Shown: positions 45,537 through 57,997 of the stretch, in pieces
How the letters are laid out: each line of letters begins with the position of its first letter
How positions within the stretch are numbered: the first letter of the stretch is position 1
Source of the DNA: Dipteronia dyeriana
Lineage: Eukaryota > Streptophyta > Magnoliopsida > Sapindales > Sapindaceae
NCBI GenBank assembly: GCA_032871835.1
Contig: CM065301.1
Span: 20,043,291 to 20,107,290, forward strand
Direction of reading: 5' to 3'
DNA length: 64,000 nt
Made by a program: the position numbers and the translations under genes
Notes under the pieces: model-generated
Database searches by the model: none
Seen by the model: the letters and a program-made list of their open reading frames with translations, nothing else
What the model was told of the DNA's origin: nothing

Positions 45537-45690
45537 CTTGAAACTCTTCATTTCACTCTCACGTCTTTACAAATCCTTTTCACAGAGAAAACCCTGATCT
45601 TCTTTTCCTCTTCAAGCTTTACTCTTCTTCATTTCCCTTTCTTCTTTACAAGCCGTTTGTGTTCTCATCGTGTTCATTTATACTCCAGGT

Positions 45691-48600
45691 ATGGATCCGA
45701 CTCTCCGATATCGGTATTTTGAACTTATCATGAATGCTATTAAGGTTGGTGATAATGAGAATATCGTTAGGCTTGAATCCATACTTTAAGGTCACTTTTA
45801 CACATATACTTCTTCATTTCAACATGTTGCTTTAAAAGTAGAGTATTCTATGGCTCGTCTTGAATTTGTCCCTTTATATACTAATTCTTCTGGTTTTGTT
45901 TATGTTTATGTTTGCCCAAATATGTCGAAGACAATTGGTATAAGACAAACTGCCAGGGCTTCACTCAAAGAAACCGCCCGTCTAGTGAACGACTTGAAGA
46001 TAGTTTCACAGACGTTAAAGATAAAGGAGGTCTCGATGTAATGACAGGCTCGCATTCTAAGATTTACAGGTTATCACCCTTGTGCCTTTGATTCCAAGAT
46101 TAACGTGGTGATCGACGATGAGCTTGAGAAGTTTAAGGATCAATTCGACCTTCTACGTTCGAAACAACTATCTTGCATCAACAATCGTGATGTATGGAAT
46201 CCTCTCTCTGGTGCAGTTACCGCTTATAGGACTATATTGTCCACTGGGTCACTCTCCCTATTCAACCCTTCATCGATCGATTCTTGGCGAATGAAGAGAT
46301 TGCCCTCACTCAGCTGACTCTCAACTCATACCGGGTGCTGATCAGCTTGTGGCACTTGTGGAAGAAAATCGGGGCCAAGTACCCCCCGACCCCTCAGGAG
46401 TTACGCAATTTCTAGACCCTGAGGCGATCGGATATTGGAGGTACTTTTTATCTTCAGTCTACCTCCCCAAGCAATTGGATTCCTCATGACTACAATAAAA
46501 AGCCTAGCCCTCCTACGCATAAGAACTACAAGGGCTTTATTTTAAGTATTAAAAAAATAGTTGGTTTTTCATCAGCAGCGATTGGGGTGAGAAAGTGGTT
46601 GCTGATACCACCCACCGGTTGGCTTGGAGCAGTGTCCCGAGGCACTTTTATAGCCCTGAGCAATGGAACAAGGTCGTGTCTGTGATGACCAGTGAGCAGG
46701 TCAGTACTGTTGTGAAGGCGGCTCAGACTTCTTAAGAGGTCAAGGATCGCCGTAATTTATACTCAGAGAAAGAATTAGTCGAGCTAGGATTTTTTCCCGA
46801 GATTTCTGCTCGACGTAAGCATTGTAGGCTCTTGTTTCTATATTACTTAATGTATTTGTGTTTGCCTTTCCAGTGTTCGAAATGGACGTTGTTGTTGGCG
46901 AGCAGGCTGAAAAGGCTAAGAACCTCAATCGTGTGAGCAAGAAAGTTGCTGCTGATCAAATAGCCCAGGGAATTGCCCCCATCAAGAATTATTTAATGGA
47001 GCATGTGTATGAGTCTAATCATAACTCGTTGGCGGTTCCTGCTAGACTGGCTAAAACAAGTGGTTACAGTGTCGCTCCACCCCGATGTGGTCTGAGACGG
47101 CCATCTAAAGATAAGTCTGCCCAGGTGCAATCTGATCCTGAGGAATCTGATCGAGAGAGATCTAGCAGAGAAAGATCAAGTCGAGATAGGGATAGGCCAA
47201 GCAAAGATGAATCGAGCAAGGGCCGGTCTCATAAGGTGGAATCTGATGAGAAAGCTGTAAGTAAGAAAGTGGCTAAGACTGTGGAGGGATCTTCTGCCCC
47301 AGAGGCCATTCGTAAAAGAGCAGAGCCTCCACATGATGTTGACTCGTTATTGCTCTAATTAGAGGTTAGCCCTATTCTTCTCGATGAAGGTGAAGAGGAT
47401 GGTCAGGAGACCCTGACCGACCAGATTTTACAGGAGTAGCGGTCGAAGAGAATGGGCGATAGGGTTATTACCGTACCTTCTCCCTTTCCTTCCGATCCAG
47501 TCAATATCGTTGGCCCGGTTGTGCCTTCTACTTGTCCCGAGCCTTATCTAGTTCAAACTGACTGTCCTTCCTCAGATCCAACCACACATCTCCTAGGGAA
47601 GGCTCCTATGCAATTCTTCGTTAAATGTCAGATAGTCTTTACTGACTCTAACTCTGATGATGGCAGGATAAACTTGGACATCTGTTGGATGTCACTGAGG
47701 AGCAAGCACTTATTCCAGTGTTCAAATCAATGACTAGGGCTACAGTTGAATTGGTTGAAGATGTAGGGGTGAGCCAGCTTGGGAATGCCCTTCCATCGCA
47801 CCTCATGGACCTCTTCCCAAGGAAATTGTAAGTGAAGGTCAAGCCCCTGAGGGATAAGATTTAGAAGCCTTTGCAATTGTCCCTCAAGCTGTCACAAACC
47901 AAACCCTTCCGGCAACGCCCCCGACTACTTCCACTGATCATGATTTACCAACTCCATCGGCTCTCCTGGCTGCTCCTATTTTTGGATCCACTCATCGTCC
48001 TCATTCAAGTAGCTCTCATGATGACCCTCTCTTTATGCTCTGATCGATGCCATCCGGTGATGGGTACATTGGTGATCGGTACTATAGAGAAGCCAAAGTT
48101 GTCAATGTCTCCGAGCGGATACGTATGATCTCCAATAATGGAGTTTTTGTAAGTTCTTTCTACATTGCCTTTTGCCTACGCTTTCCCCAACTTTTCTAAT
48201 TCTTTCTTTCACTTTCAGGTGGTGGAGGAGTTAACTAGAGTCTTGGCTAATCAGAAGCGGTAAGACAATGAGATATCTCAACTAAGAAAGGCTCTTGCTG
48301 AGAAGGATGATGCTCTAAAGTCTTCTTCTGCCAGTGCCTCTAAAGTTAAGCAGTATGAGAATAAGCTGAAGCCCCATGCTGCAATTGAGGTTTCCCTAAG
48401 GAAAACCATAGCCAATGATCAAGGCAGGGCTTCTGCAGCCGAGACAACTCTCAAAGAACTCACCACGAGGAATGTTGAGTTAGAGAAGAGGGTCACTAAG
48501 GCAGAGTTACGAAGTGCTGAACTCGAGTCAAGGGTCATTCTGGCTGAAACAGCAGTAAAGAAATCTGAAGAGGAGACCCGGATTGCACAAAGCACTCTTA

Positions 48601-49230
48601 CCTCTGCTCAGTAAATTATGCTTAAGGTGCAGCAGGCATCTGAGGAAGCTTGAATTCACTATGAAAACCTGGTAAAAGACCTTAAACAGCAACAGCAACA
48701 GCATGTTAGCATAGAGGTGCTTTTCCAGGAGGCTAAGTCAGCCATCGAAGTCCAGCATGTAGACCACTATAAAAGATCCTCAGCCTTTGATGCTTTCATG
48801 CTAAGGGAATTAGAGAGGGTTGGCCACCACTCGAGTATTCTTTAGCGGTAAGGAGAGGTTCTCAGAGGAGGCTCACCAGAAATGAGACAGAACAATCTAG
48901 AAGCATAAGAACGAGTCTCTGGAAGCCATCAGGAATCGAAGAATCAGATGGAGGGCCTACTGTAGATCTATCGGGAAGGATCCCCATCCTATGTACCTGG
49001 AGCTTCCTTCGAAATCTTCCCTGGTGGTTTTTCACTCCGGTGAATAGAGCAATGCCTTGACCAAGGGAGTTGATATTGATCCCTTACCGGGTACAGACTA
49101 TTCTCCATTCATGGTCGATGACCCAAAAGACCACATTACTTGGACAGACTTTGAAGACCTGAACAAGATCATGGGGGTGGCGACCTTCCTCTTGGTGGAT
49201 CTGGACCCAGAGGTTCTTCTAGTGCCCTAG
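45691..49230 (+). pseudogene. intron-containing antisense gene of element E
   Basis: It lies between integrase and the 3' LTR on the strand opposite to pol. Exon 1 (45691-46814) opens MDPTLRYRYFELIMNAIK. An intron at 46815-46873 (GTAAGC...TTCCAG) leads to exon 2 (46874-48148), which is Arg/Ser/Lys/Asp-rich (ESDRERSSRERSSRDRDR). An intron at 48149-48218 (GTAAGT...TTTCAG) leads to exon 3 (48219-49230), a long coiled coil (QLRKALAEKDDALKSS, ELEKRVTKAELRSAELESRV) and an acidic end (TDFEDLNKIM). Several in-frame stops (for example after LESIL) show decay. Tat/Ogre/Retand elements are known to carry antisense or extra ORFs near the 3' LTR. No enzymatic motif was recognised; function unknown. Confidence 0.7.
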
Positions 49231-50539
49231 ATGCTTAACTCTCTTTCTTCACCTCTTGTCACCATTACCATTGTAATCGCTATTTTGTAATCTCTCCGTT
49301 TTTATTGTAAATGACATTACTTTTGTATATGAATATATCCATTTTCGCTGACTCTTCTTAAGCGAACAACTTAGCATGAATTGTTGATTTCATCGTTTAA
49401 TCGGGATGATTAGACCAAAACGAGCAATTAACTAAAAACTGGGTAATCTATAAATGGTTATAACCACTTGTTAACTCGAACTATGCATGTTCAACCATGC
49501 CAAGTTAACTATCTTGGTTTCGACCACACCCTTTCATATGGCGTGAATTACCCCACAATTCAATCTCATCATTATACTGAACTGAGTGATCCATCTCTGA
49601 CTAAGTACGTTTACATTATTTGTCGCCTTAAGTTAGCTCAAACTATGTGTACTGCCTTACACCGAGCTAACTGACTCGGCTGAAACTATACCAATGCAAT
49701 TGGTTGCGACCAGTTCTTAATCTTGTATCTATTTATATATTATTTTTTATTCTATTTTATTAGTCGTGCCCGGTTTTGAATGTATCACTGTAAACCTGAT
49801 TTCTTTAGCTTGGCCAGGACTGTTTATTTGCTCAAACTGTATTAAGTTTATTGTCCCTACTTTGGCCAAGCAACTTCATATGGTTGGGTTTGTCACAACC
49901 CCTTATTCGGGGCATCATTGGGGAATGTACTCATATTAGTCAATCGATTACTCGAACCCCCGATCAGGTAGCTGCTTATGTTTTTACATCAAGAAGTGCT
50001 CTTGTATAACCCATTTGCATGGTATCTAGTTTATAGACTCTTGTCTCTTATATGTCAACTCAGTCATTGGGACGTCTCCCAATAGTGTGTTGATCAATAT
50101 TCGTTATAGCGGGGCATCTTATATGTCTACTGACTTTACAGACGCTTAACATTTTATTTAAGCCTGTTTCTGAGCTGAAAGACCTATCCCTCACTCAATT
50201 CTTGGCGCATTCCATCAAGTACTTACTACCTGAAGGCGCCCTAACAATGTTTCATTGCACCAGTTTGCACCAATTAGTTTCGGTGAGTGTACATTGTCTT
50301 TGCGACATGTGTTTTCAACCTCCTCAATGGGCCTCTCGGGCGCTCCCAATGGCACTGAGCGATATTTAGGTGCCCTGAGATTGCTTTTATGTACGAAAGC
50401 AAATTTAAAGCACTATTCTTGACATATGAAATTGCTTCCTTAAAGGGTTTTAACTGAATATTAAAAAGAAACATCAAACAATCAACTAACAAAGTGAATT
50501 CATTTCTAAACAAAAAAAGAACAATAAAAATAAGAAACT
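49231..50539. other. spacer between the antisense gene and integrase
   Basis: No supported coding region. The two genes end tail to tail around this 1.3-kb spacer. Confidence 0.55.
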
Positions 50540-51751
50540 CCTATGGGTAGAACATCTTCAGGTTTTGAGCATTGCATGACCTATGTAGCTCCCTCCCTTC
50601 TGGTCTGGCTAGACAAAATGCCCCATGGCCAGCCAACCCGACCACTCGATATTGTCCTTCCCACCTATCTGTCAACGCCTCAGCTGATTTATCTATCGTA
50701 TTGGGTAATACTCTCCTCAGAACTAGATCTCCAAGTTGGAGTCTCCTTACCCTGATGTGTGAGTTGTAATATCTTGTGATCCTTTACTGTTAAGTGGCGT
50801 TCTTTACTCTTGACATGTCCTTTTTTTCCTCCAGCTCATCTAAGTTATGTTCTAGCATTTCCACGTTTGCTTCGGGGTGGAAAGGTTTCACCCTCAATGA
50901 GTTATATGCTATTTCAACTGGAATCACCGCTTCTGTTTTGAACGCAAGTGAATAGGGAGTCTCTCCTATTGAAATCTTTTTCGTGGTTCGATATGCCCAT
51001 AGAACTTCGTGTAGCTTGTCTGCTCAGTTCCCTTTTTTATCGCGAGTTTTGCCTTTAGGATGTGCTTGATTATCTTGTTTATTGCCTCTATCTGATCATT
51101 GGTCTGAGGATGAGCCAGTGTAGCAAAGTTATTTTTTATGCTGAAATCCTGACACATGTTCCTAAAATTGTGATTGTCGAATTGGGTCCCATTGTCTGTG
51201 ATTATTGTATCAGGGATTCCAAACCGATAGATGATATTTTTCTTAACAAAACTGGTTGTGTTAGTTTCGGTTATATGCACCAGTGCTTCTATCTCTACCC
51301 ATTTTGTAAGGTAGTCCACGACTACAATGGCATATTTCGCCCCTTCTTTTGTTGCCGCTGGCATCGGGCCAATCAAATCTAATCCCCTCATAGCAAATGG
51401 CCAAGGTGACAACAAGTTCTTCAACAGTTCAGGAGGTCTTTTGATGTCTTTAGCTATCCTTTGGCAACCAACACAATGGTCCACGATCGCCTGAGCATCT
51501 TGGGACAAGGTCGGCCAGTAAAAGCCTTGCTTGAGAGTCTTGTGCACTAGGCTTTTTCCTCCAGAGTGGTTCCCACACACTCCCCCATGGATGCTTTCCA
51601 TTATCTGTCTGCCTTCTAATGTGCAAACGCACCTCTGTAAGGCCTTTAAAAATCCTCTCCTGTATAGTTCTCCTCTGGCCATTGAGTATCCAGTTGCTCT
51701 ATACCTGAGACGTTTTGCCTCAGTCACTTTCATCGAGAGCGTCCCATTCTC
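50540..51751 (-). pseudogene. integrase part of pol, element E
   Basis: Open from 51769 to 50966 on minus (the first six codons lie in the PIF element), then degraded to about 50540. It contains LYRRGFLKAL, the zinc-binding end HCVGCQRI, and the rve core with GLDLIGPMP (first Asp), ITDNGTQFD (second Asp) and NDQIEAINK (Glu). Integrase joins the retrotransposon cDNA to host DNA in the nucleus. A C-terminal piece (SLRVKPFHPE-like text, about 50850) follows in a shifted frame. The upstream half of pol resumes at 55224. Confidence 0.85.
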
Positions 51752-52250
51752 TAAGATCATCTCCAACATTTGCTCTAATCTTCAAAGTGGAGCCAAAAAA
51801 CACTCCAACCCAGCTGTAATCTGTGTGCCACTTTGCCTCCCTGATTTATTTTGCGCCAGAAGTAGCGCAATCTGAGATTGCGCTACTTTGCTAGTTTTAT
51901 GTTATTATTTTTAATCCCTCATATTTTCCTAATTTACAATTTAAGCAACAATCTTTAATTCTTTTATGATTTGATCCCTCATTTTATAAAATTAGTTAAT
52001 TTCAATTTTACCCTATTAAATATAATCTACAATTATCTAATGCTTTTGGTTAATATATATTTGTTTTAATTGAATTTTTTTATATTTACATTTATAATAA
52101 ACTAAAATAAATTATATAATGCAGTAATTACTAATTGTCTTTAATAATATAAAACAGGAAATATAAAACAAAAACAATTCAAGCAACATAAATATTAATA
52201 AAAATATTAAAAACATTAATGACAAATACAATAAAAATGATAACAATAAT

Positions 52251-52635
52251 TTAGTAATCCGGGAGATCATTTGTGAATCCTCCAAGATCATTTAAATAAT
52301 GGGTAAAAGAATGAGATGTATTTTGAGATCCTTAGCCTTGTTGAGCTCTTTTTGCTAGAATTCTTGTTCGTTGAGCTTGATAATACTCACGTATGGCTGG
52401 ATCAGGTTCGAAATTCAAATCTTTTTGGAAAATCTTTTGCTCCTCCCGTAATTCTTTCACGACCCATTTTTTTTGCCTCATTTTGAGCTATTATCATCTG
52501 GAGTTCAAAAACATTTCCCCTATCCTCGATGGATTTCTTAAAAATCCTCTTCATTTCTTCACTATTTTGTTTTATACTTTCAAGCACATTTAAATATTGT
52601 TCCTCTTCTATCCTTTTTAATTTTGCTTTTTTCAC
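52251..52635 (-). pseudogene. C-terminal part of PIF/Harbinger ORF1 (SANT/NAM-associated type)
   Basis: Minus-strand EEEQYLNVLESIKQNSEEMK and RERITGGAKDFPKRFEF, then, after a frameshift near 52420, EPDPAIREYYQAQRTRILAK and a Ser/Thr/Asn end (LNDLGGFTNDLPDY, stop at 52251). This is the usual tail of the Myb-like ORF1 protein that accompanies Harbinger transposases. The N-terminal DNA-binding part is missing; a hAT sits about 100 bp upstream. Confidence 0.75.
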
Positions 52636-52734
52636 CCCAACCGGCCTTTGTGATGAACTAATCGATCATTTGTGCGACGAATATACTAATTCGGAAAATT
52701 AAATGACGATGTAATTTTAATTTCGTGTTTGTTA

Positions 52735-54861
52735 TAGCGGTGGGCACTAAGTTTGGAACCAAACCGAACCGAATTAAAAAAAGGGTGTTCGGTTCAGTTC
52801 GTCAAATGAATTCGATTTAAATCGGTTCAAAATTTGAAAAATTGAAAAAAAATCGATTCAAACCAGTTTGGTTTCCTAAAAACCGGTTTAAACAGATTAA
52901 ACCCCCTATATAACTAAAAAAAACCTAACAGTCTAAGACACTTCTCTTATTCATTCTTTGCCTTCTTATCTCCTCCCAAACCTAGTTCATGTCACTGAAT
53001 CTTCTCATCTCCTCCTAAACCTAGTTCCGGCCGCCGATTTCTCTACTTCTCTCATCTATTCCTCAACTCCTTCACTGCTTATCTCCGATCTACTCATCTT
53101 CGCTATTCGTCTCTGATCTCATCTCCGTTGTTCAACATCTGATCTGCTCATCCCCATTTTTCGTCTCAACTCTGTTCTTAGTTATCACTTTCTCTTCTTC
53201 TTTTTGTAATTTTCTTTTTCTTATTCTAATTTTCTTTTTGTATTATTTTTTTGTGTCACATTTGATGATTGATCTGCTTGTCCGATCTGGTCTCTGCTAG
53301 TCCAATCTGCTCCTCTTCATCTCCAGCCAAAGCTTCAACGAGACAACCTTCAGCTTGTTCGATCTACTCATCTTCAGCTTGTCTGAATGCTTCAAAGGTT
53401 AGTTGTTGTCTTGTTCATTTAGCTTTTCTAGTTATTGTCTTGTTCATTTAGCTTTTCTTTCTTTCTTTCTTTATTTGGAGTTAGCTTCGGTTGTTTGATT
53501 TAGTTTTTCTTTCTTTGTTTGTTGTCTTGTTGATCAATGAAGGCATGAAGTTATTTTTTTTATTTATTATTACATTTAATAATGGAGACAATTAGACAAA
53601 AATGAAAATAAGTAAATAACAATTTTGAGTATATGTATTCTGTTAAGATTATTAGACTGTAATAAGTAAAGAATTTTTGTAGAATGATATTTTCTGAAAA
53701 TTTATATTGATATTAAATTTCAATATCTACGGAATCACTATGTAACAAGTTGTTATTTATTCTCATTTAAAAAAAAATATAGAGTGAAATGTTGATATAA
53801 TTATGTTATGGATTGTGGATATGGAGGTAGTGATGGTGGATTGGCGGTAGCCTGTTAATCTCCCCAGTTGCCATTTTTTTTTTTGAAGATTTTTATGGAG
53901 AGAGATACTTTGAATCATTGATATGGATAATTGATAAAAGTGAATTATATTTGTTATCTGCCTAATTACATTATTTTATCTCATAATTAGTAAAAATAAT
54001 ATATTATTGGTATTAACTACTTGTTTTAGTTTATATTTTTATGTGAAATTGTGAATAAATAGAGATTGATCCTAATGTTGTGTATATGCATAATTGTTTG
54101 ATAGCCTTGCAGCCTTTTAACATGGATGCAAGTCTCTTATTTTATTGTCATTGCTAATTACCGTTTCATTTATGAATGCAGGAGCCAGGAAGTTAGAACT
54201 ATTTAACTGTCTTTATTCCATTTCATGTTTGGTATTATTTTACTAGTATTACTAATTAATTAAGTGATTTTGTGTTTTTATTTTAGTTGTAATTTGGATT
54301 TGGATTGTAATATTGATTTAGAGTTTGGATTTGGACTGTAATTTTTATATGGAGTTTGAATTTGTGATTTAGAGTTTTATCTTTAAAAATTGAATTGTAT
54401 GTATCATGTCTCATGTTTGTATGAAACTGGTGAAAATTGAACTGTATGTCTAATGTCTTTGAAAATTTAATGTATTGTCTATTCAATGTGATTTTCTTGA
54501 ATGAATTAAAAATTAAAAATTATTGGTTAGGTTTGATTTGGATTTTTTTTAGGCTTGGGATATTAAAATTTATGAACCTTTGGCCCAAAATTAGAATCCA
54601 ACAAGGTAAAAACCCATGAAATGTAAAAACATATTAAAAAAGATTTATTAAGTCCATCAAGCCAAAAAGTCCCATTAGGTTCAAAACAGAAATGAACCGA
54701 ACCGAACCGAACCGATTAAAATCAGTTCGGTTCAGTTCGGTTACCATTTCTTATTCGGTTTAAACCGGTTCAATTTTGGGTAAACCGAAATATTTTCGGT
54801 TCAGTTCGGTTTTGTTCAAAACCGAACCGAACCGAACCAAACCGAACCGCGTCCACCCCTA
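52735..54861. mobile_element. hAT-type element nested in the PIF element
   Basis: GTTTGTTA at 52727-52734 and 54862-54869 is a perfect 8-bp duplication. Ends TAGCGGTGGGCAC and, reversed, TAGGGGTGGACGC. Subterminal (CGAAC)n/(GGTTC)n words are dense at both ends (52757-52900, 54690-54850). The interior has a pyrimidine-rich leader-like part (52930-53460) but no recognisable transposase. It is a 2.1-kb non-autonomous derivative. Confidence 0.88.
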
Positions 54862-55223
54862 GTTTGTTATTTCTTTTATGGAATGCAATGTTTTAGTTAA
54901 TTATAGTCATTTTAGTTATTTATATTTAATTTCGGAAAATATTAAATGCAATATTAAATACAATATTTTAGTTCATTCGAAAAATATTAAATGCAATATT
55001 TTAGTTAATTCGAAAAATATTTATGAATTTATGAACTTATCGTAATATTATGTTAATTGAGGGATGAAATGATAATTATTGATAATCAATGAAAAAAAAT
55101 ATTTAGGGAATATTCTTTTTAGAGTAAAATTTGTTGCAATTGATTAGAGATGATGGAGTGGAAGTTGCTGCATTTTGCTGAAAAGTTGCAAAAAAATAGT
55201 GTCAAATGTTGGAGATGCTCTAA

Positions 55224-57990
55224 GTACTCCCTGATCGGGGTCATCCAAGTGGCATGTTCACCTTCAACCGCTCCTACTTCCAATCCTTCCTTTTGATTCT
55301 CAATGCTCGGTTTCTTGAGATGAGCAACTGGGATGATCTTTGACCGTATACCGATAGTTGTTGATGCCAACTTTGACAAAACGCCTGCCTTTTCATTCTT
55401 TTCCCTCGAGATTTGAGTAATCATGTACACCTTGAATCTTCCAAGCAACGTCCTGGCTATCTCCAGATATGCAGTCATGTTACTGTCCTTAGCCTGATTT
55501 TCATCCAAGATTTGGTTTACCACCACCTAAGAATCACTGAATATCTCCAACTCATCTGCCCCTAGGGCCGTGCAAACCCTAAGTCTTGCCAAAAGTGCCT
55601 CATACTCAGCCATGTTGTTAGTGGCTTTGAAATCAAACCGCAAGGCACATTCTACCTGGCCACCTTTTGGGGTGGATATGACTATCTCGACCTCGTTGTC
55701 GTGCATGTTTAACGATCCTTCCATATGCAGTTTCCAGATAAATTCTTCATTTTCTTTCAACATCCTGATCACCTCACTGTTTGGTTCAGCGAATTCAGTA
55801 ATCATATCGGCTACAACTTGTCCCTTTATCGCGGCTCTCGACAGATATGCTATGTCGAATTCACTCAGCTCAACTGACCATTTGTTCAACCTCTTATATA
55901 CTTCAGTTTTTGATAGAATTTACTTTTGTGTTCTTCAGTGGGAAGTCTGTGTATACCTTAATCCTGTGGGCTTGGAAATATGGTCTCAGCATCCTCGCCC
56001 AAGTCACAAGTGCCAGTTCCATTTTTTCGGCTAGTGAGTATCTTGTCTCAACAGGTAGCAAAGTCTTGCTTGTGTAATACACTGGCTTTTGTATGCTCTC
56101 ATCTAACCGGACCAGCACCGATCCTGTTGCTACAACCGTTACTGACAGGTACAGGTAGATCACTTCTCCTTTAAAAGGTTTAGATAGAATTGGTGTATTA
56201 CCTAGGTACTCCTTGATCTTTCTGAATGCATGCTCATACTCTTCATTCCATTCAACCCCCTTGCCTTTCTTGATTGCCCTAAAAAAGGGCAAGCACTTGT
56301 TTGTTGACTTGCTTATAAACCGATTCAGAGATGCTTAACAACCTGTAAACCTCTGAATTTCCTTCAATGTCCTTAGAGACCACATCTCCTCCAATGCCTT
56401 TATTTTTTTCGAGTTTACCTCGATTCACTTCTGATGGACTTGAAATCCTAAAAATCTTCCCGATGGTACCTCGAACAGACACTTCTTTGGATTAAGCTTC
56501 ATGCCAAACTTCCGTAACACCCTGAATGTCTCCTTGAGATCTTCAACATATTTTTCAGACGTTATGCTTTTTATCAGCATGTCATCCACATACACGTCCA
56601 TATTTCTACCGATCTATCGAGCAAACATCTTATATACCAGTCTCAAGTATGTTGCTCCGGCATTCTTGAGACCAAAGGGCATAACTTTGTAGCAGTATAA
56701 CCCCTAGTCAGTTGTAATGGATGTTTTGTCTTCATCAGATTCAAACATTCGGATCTGGTTATATCCCGAGTAGGCATCCATGAAGCTAAATAACTCATGA
56801 CTAGTTGTTGCATCCTCCAGTTGGTCAATCCGAGGCAAAGGATAGCTATCCTTCGGACAAGCTTTATTAAGGTCAGTGAAATCAACACACATCATCCATT
56901 AGCCATTCTTCTTTTTAACCGGTACCACGTTGGCAACCCACTCGAAAATTTTACTTCCCTTTTAGATTCTGTTGCCAACAACTTTCCCACATCTTCTTTG
57001 ATTGCATTGCTTCTTTCAGGGTTAAACCTTCTTCTCTTCTGAACGATCAGTTTCCGGTCAGGGTCGACTGCCAAGTATTGGGAACTTGCTCTATCAGTCG
57101 AGCTACGAGCTTTACAGTTTTTTAGGGTTATTATCATCAACTACAACTTCCATGGTTGGTTCATCTTTCTGGCTTTTCTCATCTTTTGGAGATGTCTCTC
57201 TCCGATCTAGGTCAAACTGGGTTAGAGTTTCCACTCCAGCCTCTACCTCGTCCAACTTCAGACTTTTTTCTTCCCCAAGAGTATCTATATGTATTACCCC
57301 CGGTTCTGCTGTTTCCGTATACATGGCCAAATTAGCCTTTCTTGCCCATTCTTGTGAGCTCTTTATGACACCTACTTCAGCTTCCGTTAGAAATTTCATT
57401 GTTAGCTCATAGGTGAGTCACAGTCTTCATCTTGTTCAGAAAAGGTCGGCCCAACAAGGCGTTGTATGGTAAATTCTCTACATTCACAACCATAAAATCT
57501 AATAGTATTGTCTTGATGCAGGGGGGAACTCCCAATCTCTACGAGTAACTTCAATATTCCTAAAGATCTTACTTCTACTCCTCCAAAGCCTCTTAATGGG
57601 ACTCTGATGGGCTGGAGGTCTTTCCTTTGTAACCCGAGTTAATCGAACACATACACACTCAAGATGTCTACTGAGCTCTCATTATCGATCAATACTCTTC
57701 TCACATCCATATGCCCCACTCGAACTGACACGACAATGGTATCGTTCGGTTTTACCTTTGATCCATGTGTGTATGCTTCGGTAAAGACTATGGGATCTTA
57801 ACCTTGTTTCAACTTTTTCTAGTCGAGGCCCAACAAATTAACCTCCAAATCCCTCTACCCATTTATTGTTTCTCTGACCTCGGTCATCCTTTCTCGATTG
57901 CTTACACCAGTGTGCGGTCTGTCAAAGATGGTGTTAATTACCCCTCTATCCAGATTTCTCTTAGAAGGGCTCCTCTGGTTTTTATCACGC
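55224..57990 (-). pseudogene. protease, RT and two RNase H domains of pol, element E
   Basis: Reading down the minus strand: aspartic protease near 57720-57640 (VLIDNESSVDIL in place of the usual D[T/S]G triplet), a linker, then RT from about 57080 with VDPDRKLIVQKRR, VDFTDLNKACPKDSYPLPRI, FMDAYSGYNQI and the catalytic YVDD (56592-56581). RNase H 1 (about 56290-55920; YYTSKTLLPVETRYS) and a second, plant-specific RNase H (about 55890-55520; ALRFDFKATNNMAEYEALLA, IFSDS) follow. In the second domain the first acidic position reads HMEGS rather than the usual DG. Several stops and frame changes divide it. It continues into the integrase part beyond the PIF insertion. Confidence 0.85.
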
Positions 57991-57997
57991 TCCTACC

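Larger units (their letters stand above)
51755..55220. mobile_element. PIF/Harbinger-type element inserted in pol of element E
   Basis: Ends GATCATCTCCAACATTTG and, reversed, GAGCATCTCCAACATTTG. TAA duplicates at 51752-51754 and 55221-55223. Removal rejoins pol text (..PIREYL / ENGTLSMKV..) in one frame, confirming the ends. Without the nested hAT it is about 1.34 kb and keeps only the end of an ORF1-like gene, no DDE transposase. It is non-autonomous. Confidence 0.9.

Noticed and set aside
51062..51382. 106-codon ORF on plus
   Set aside because: It is antisense to the integrase core, whose minus-strand motifs are unmistakable.
53260..53460. Coding exon inside the nested hAT (MICLSDLVSASPICSSS...)
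   Set aside because: Low-complexity pyrimidine-rich sequence with no recognisable domain. It fits a leader or intron better.
55570..56034. 154-codon ORF on plus
   Set aside because: It is antisense to the RNase H region of element E.
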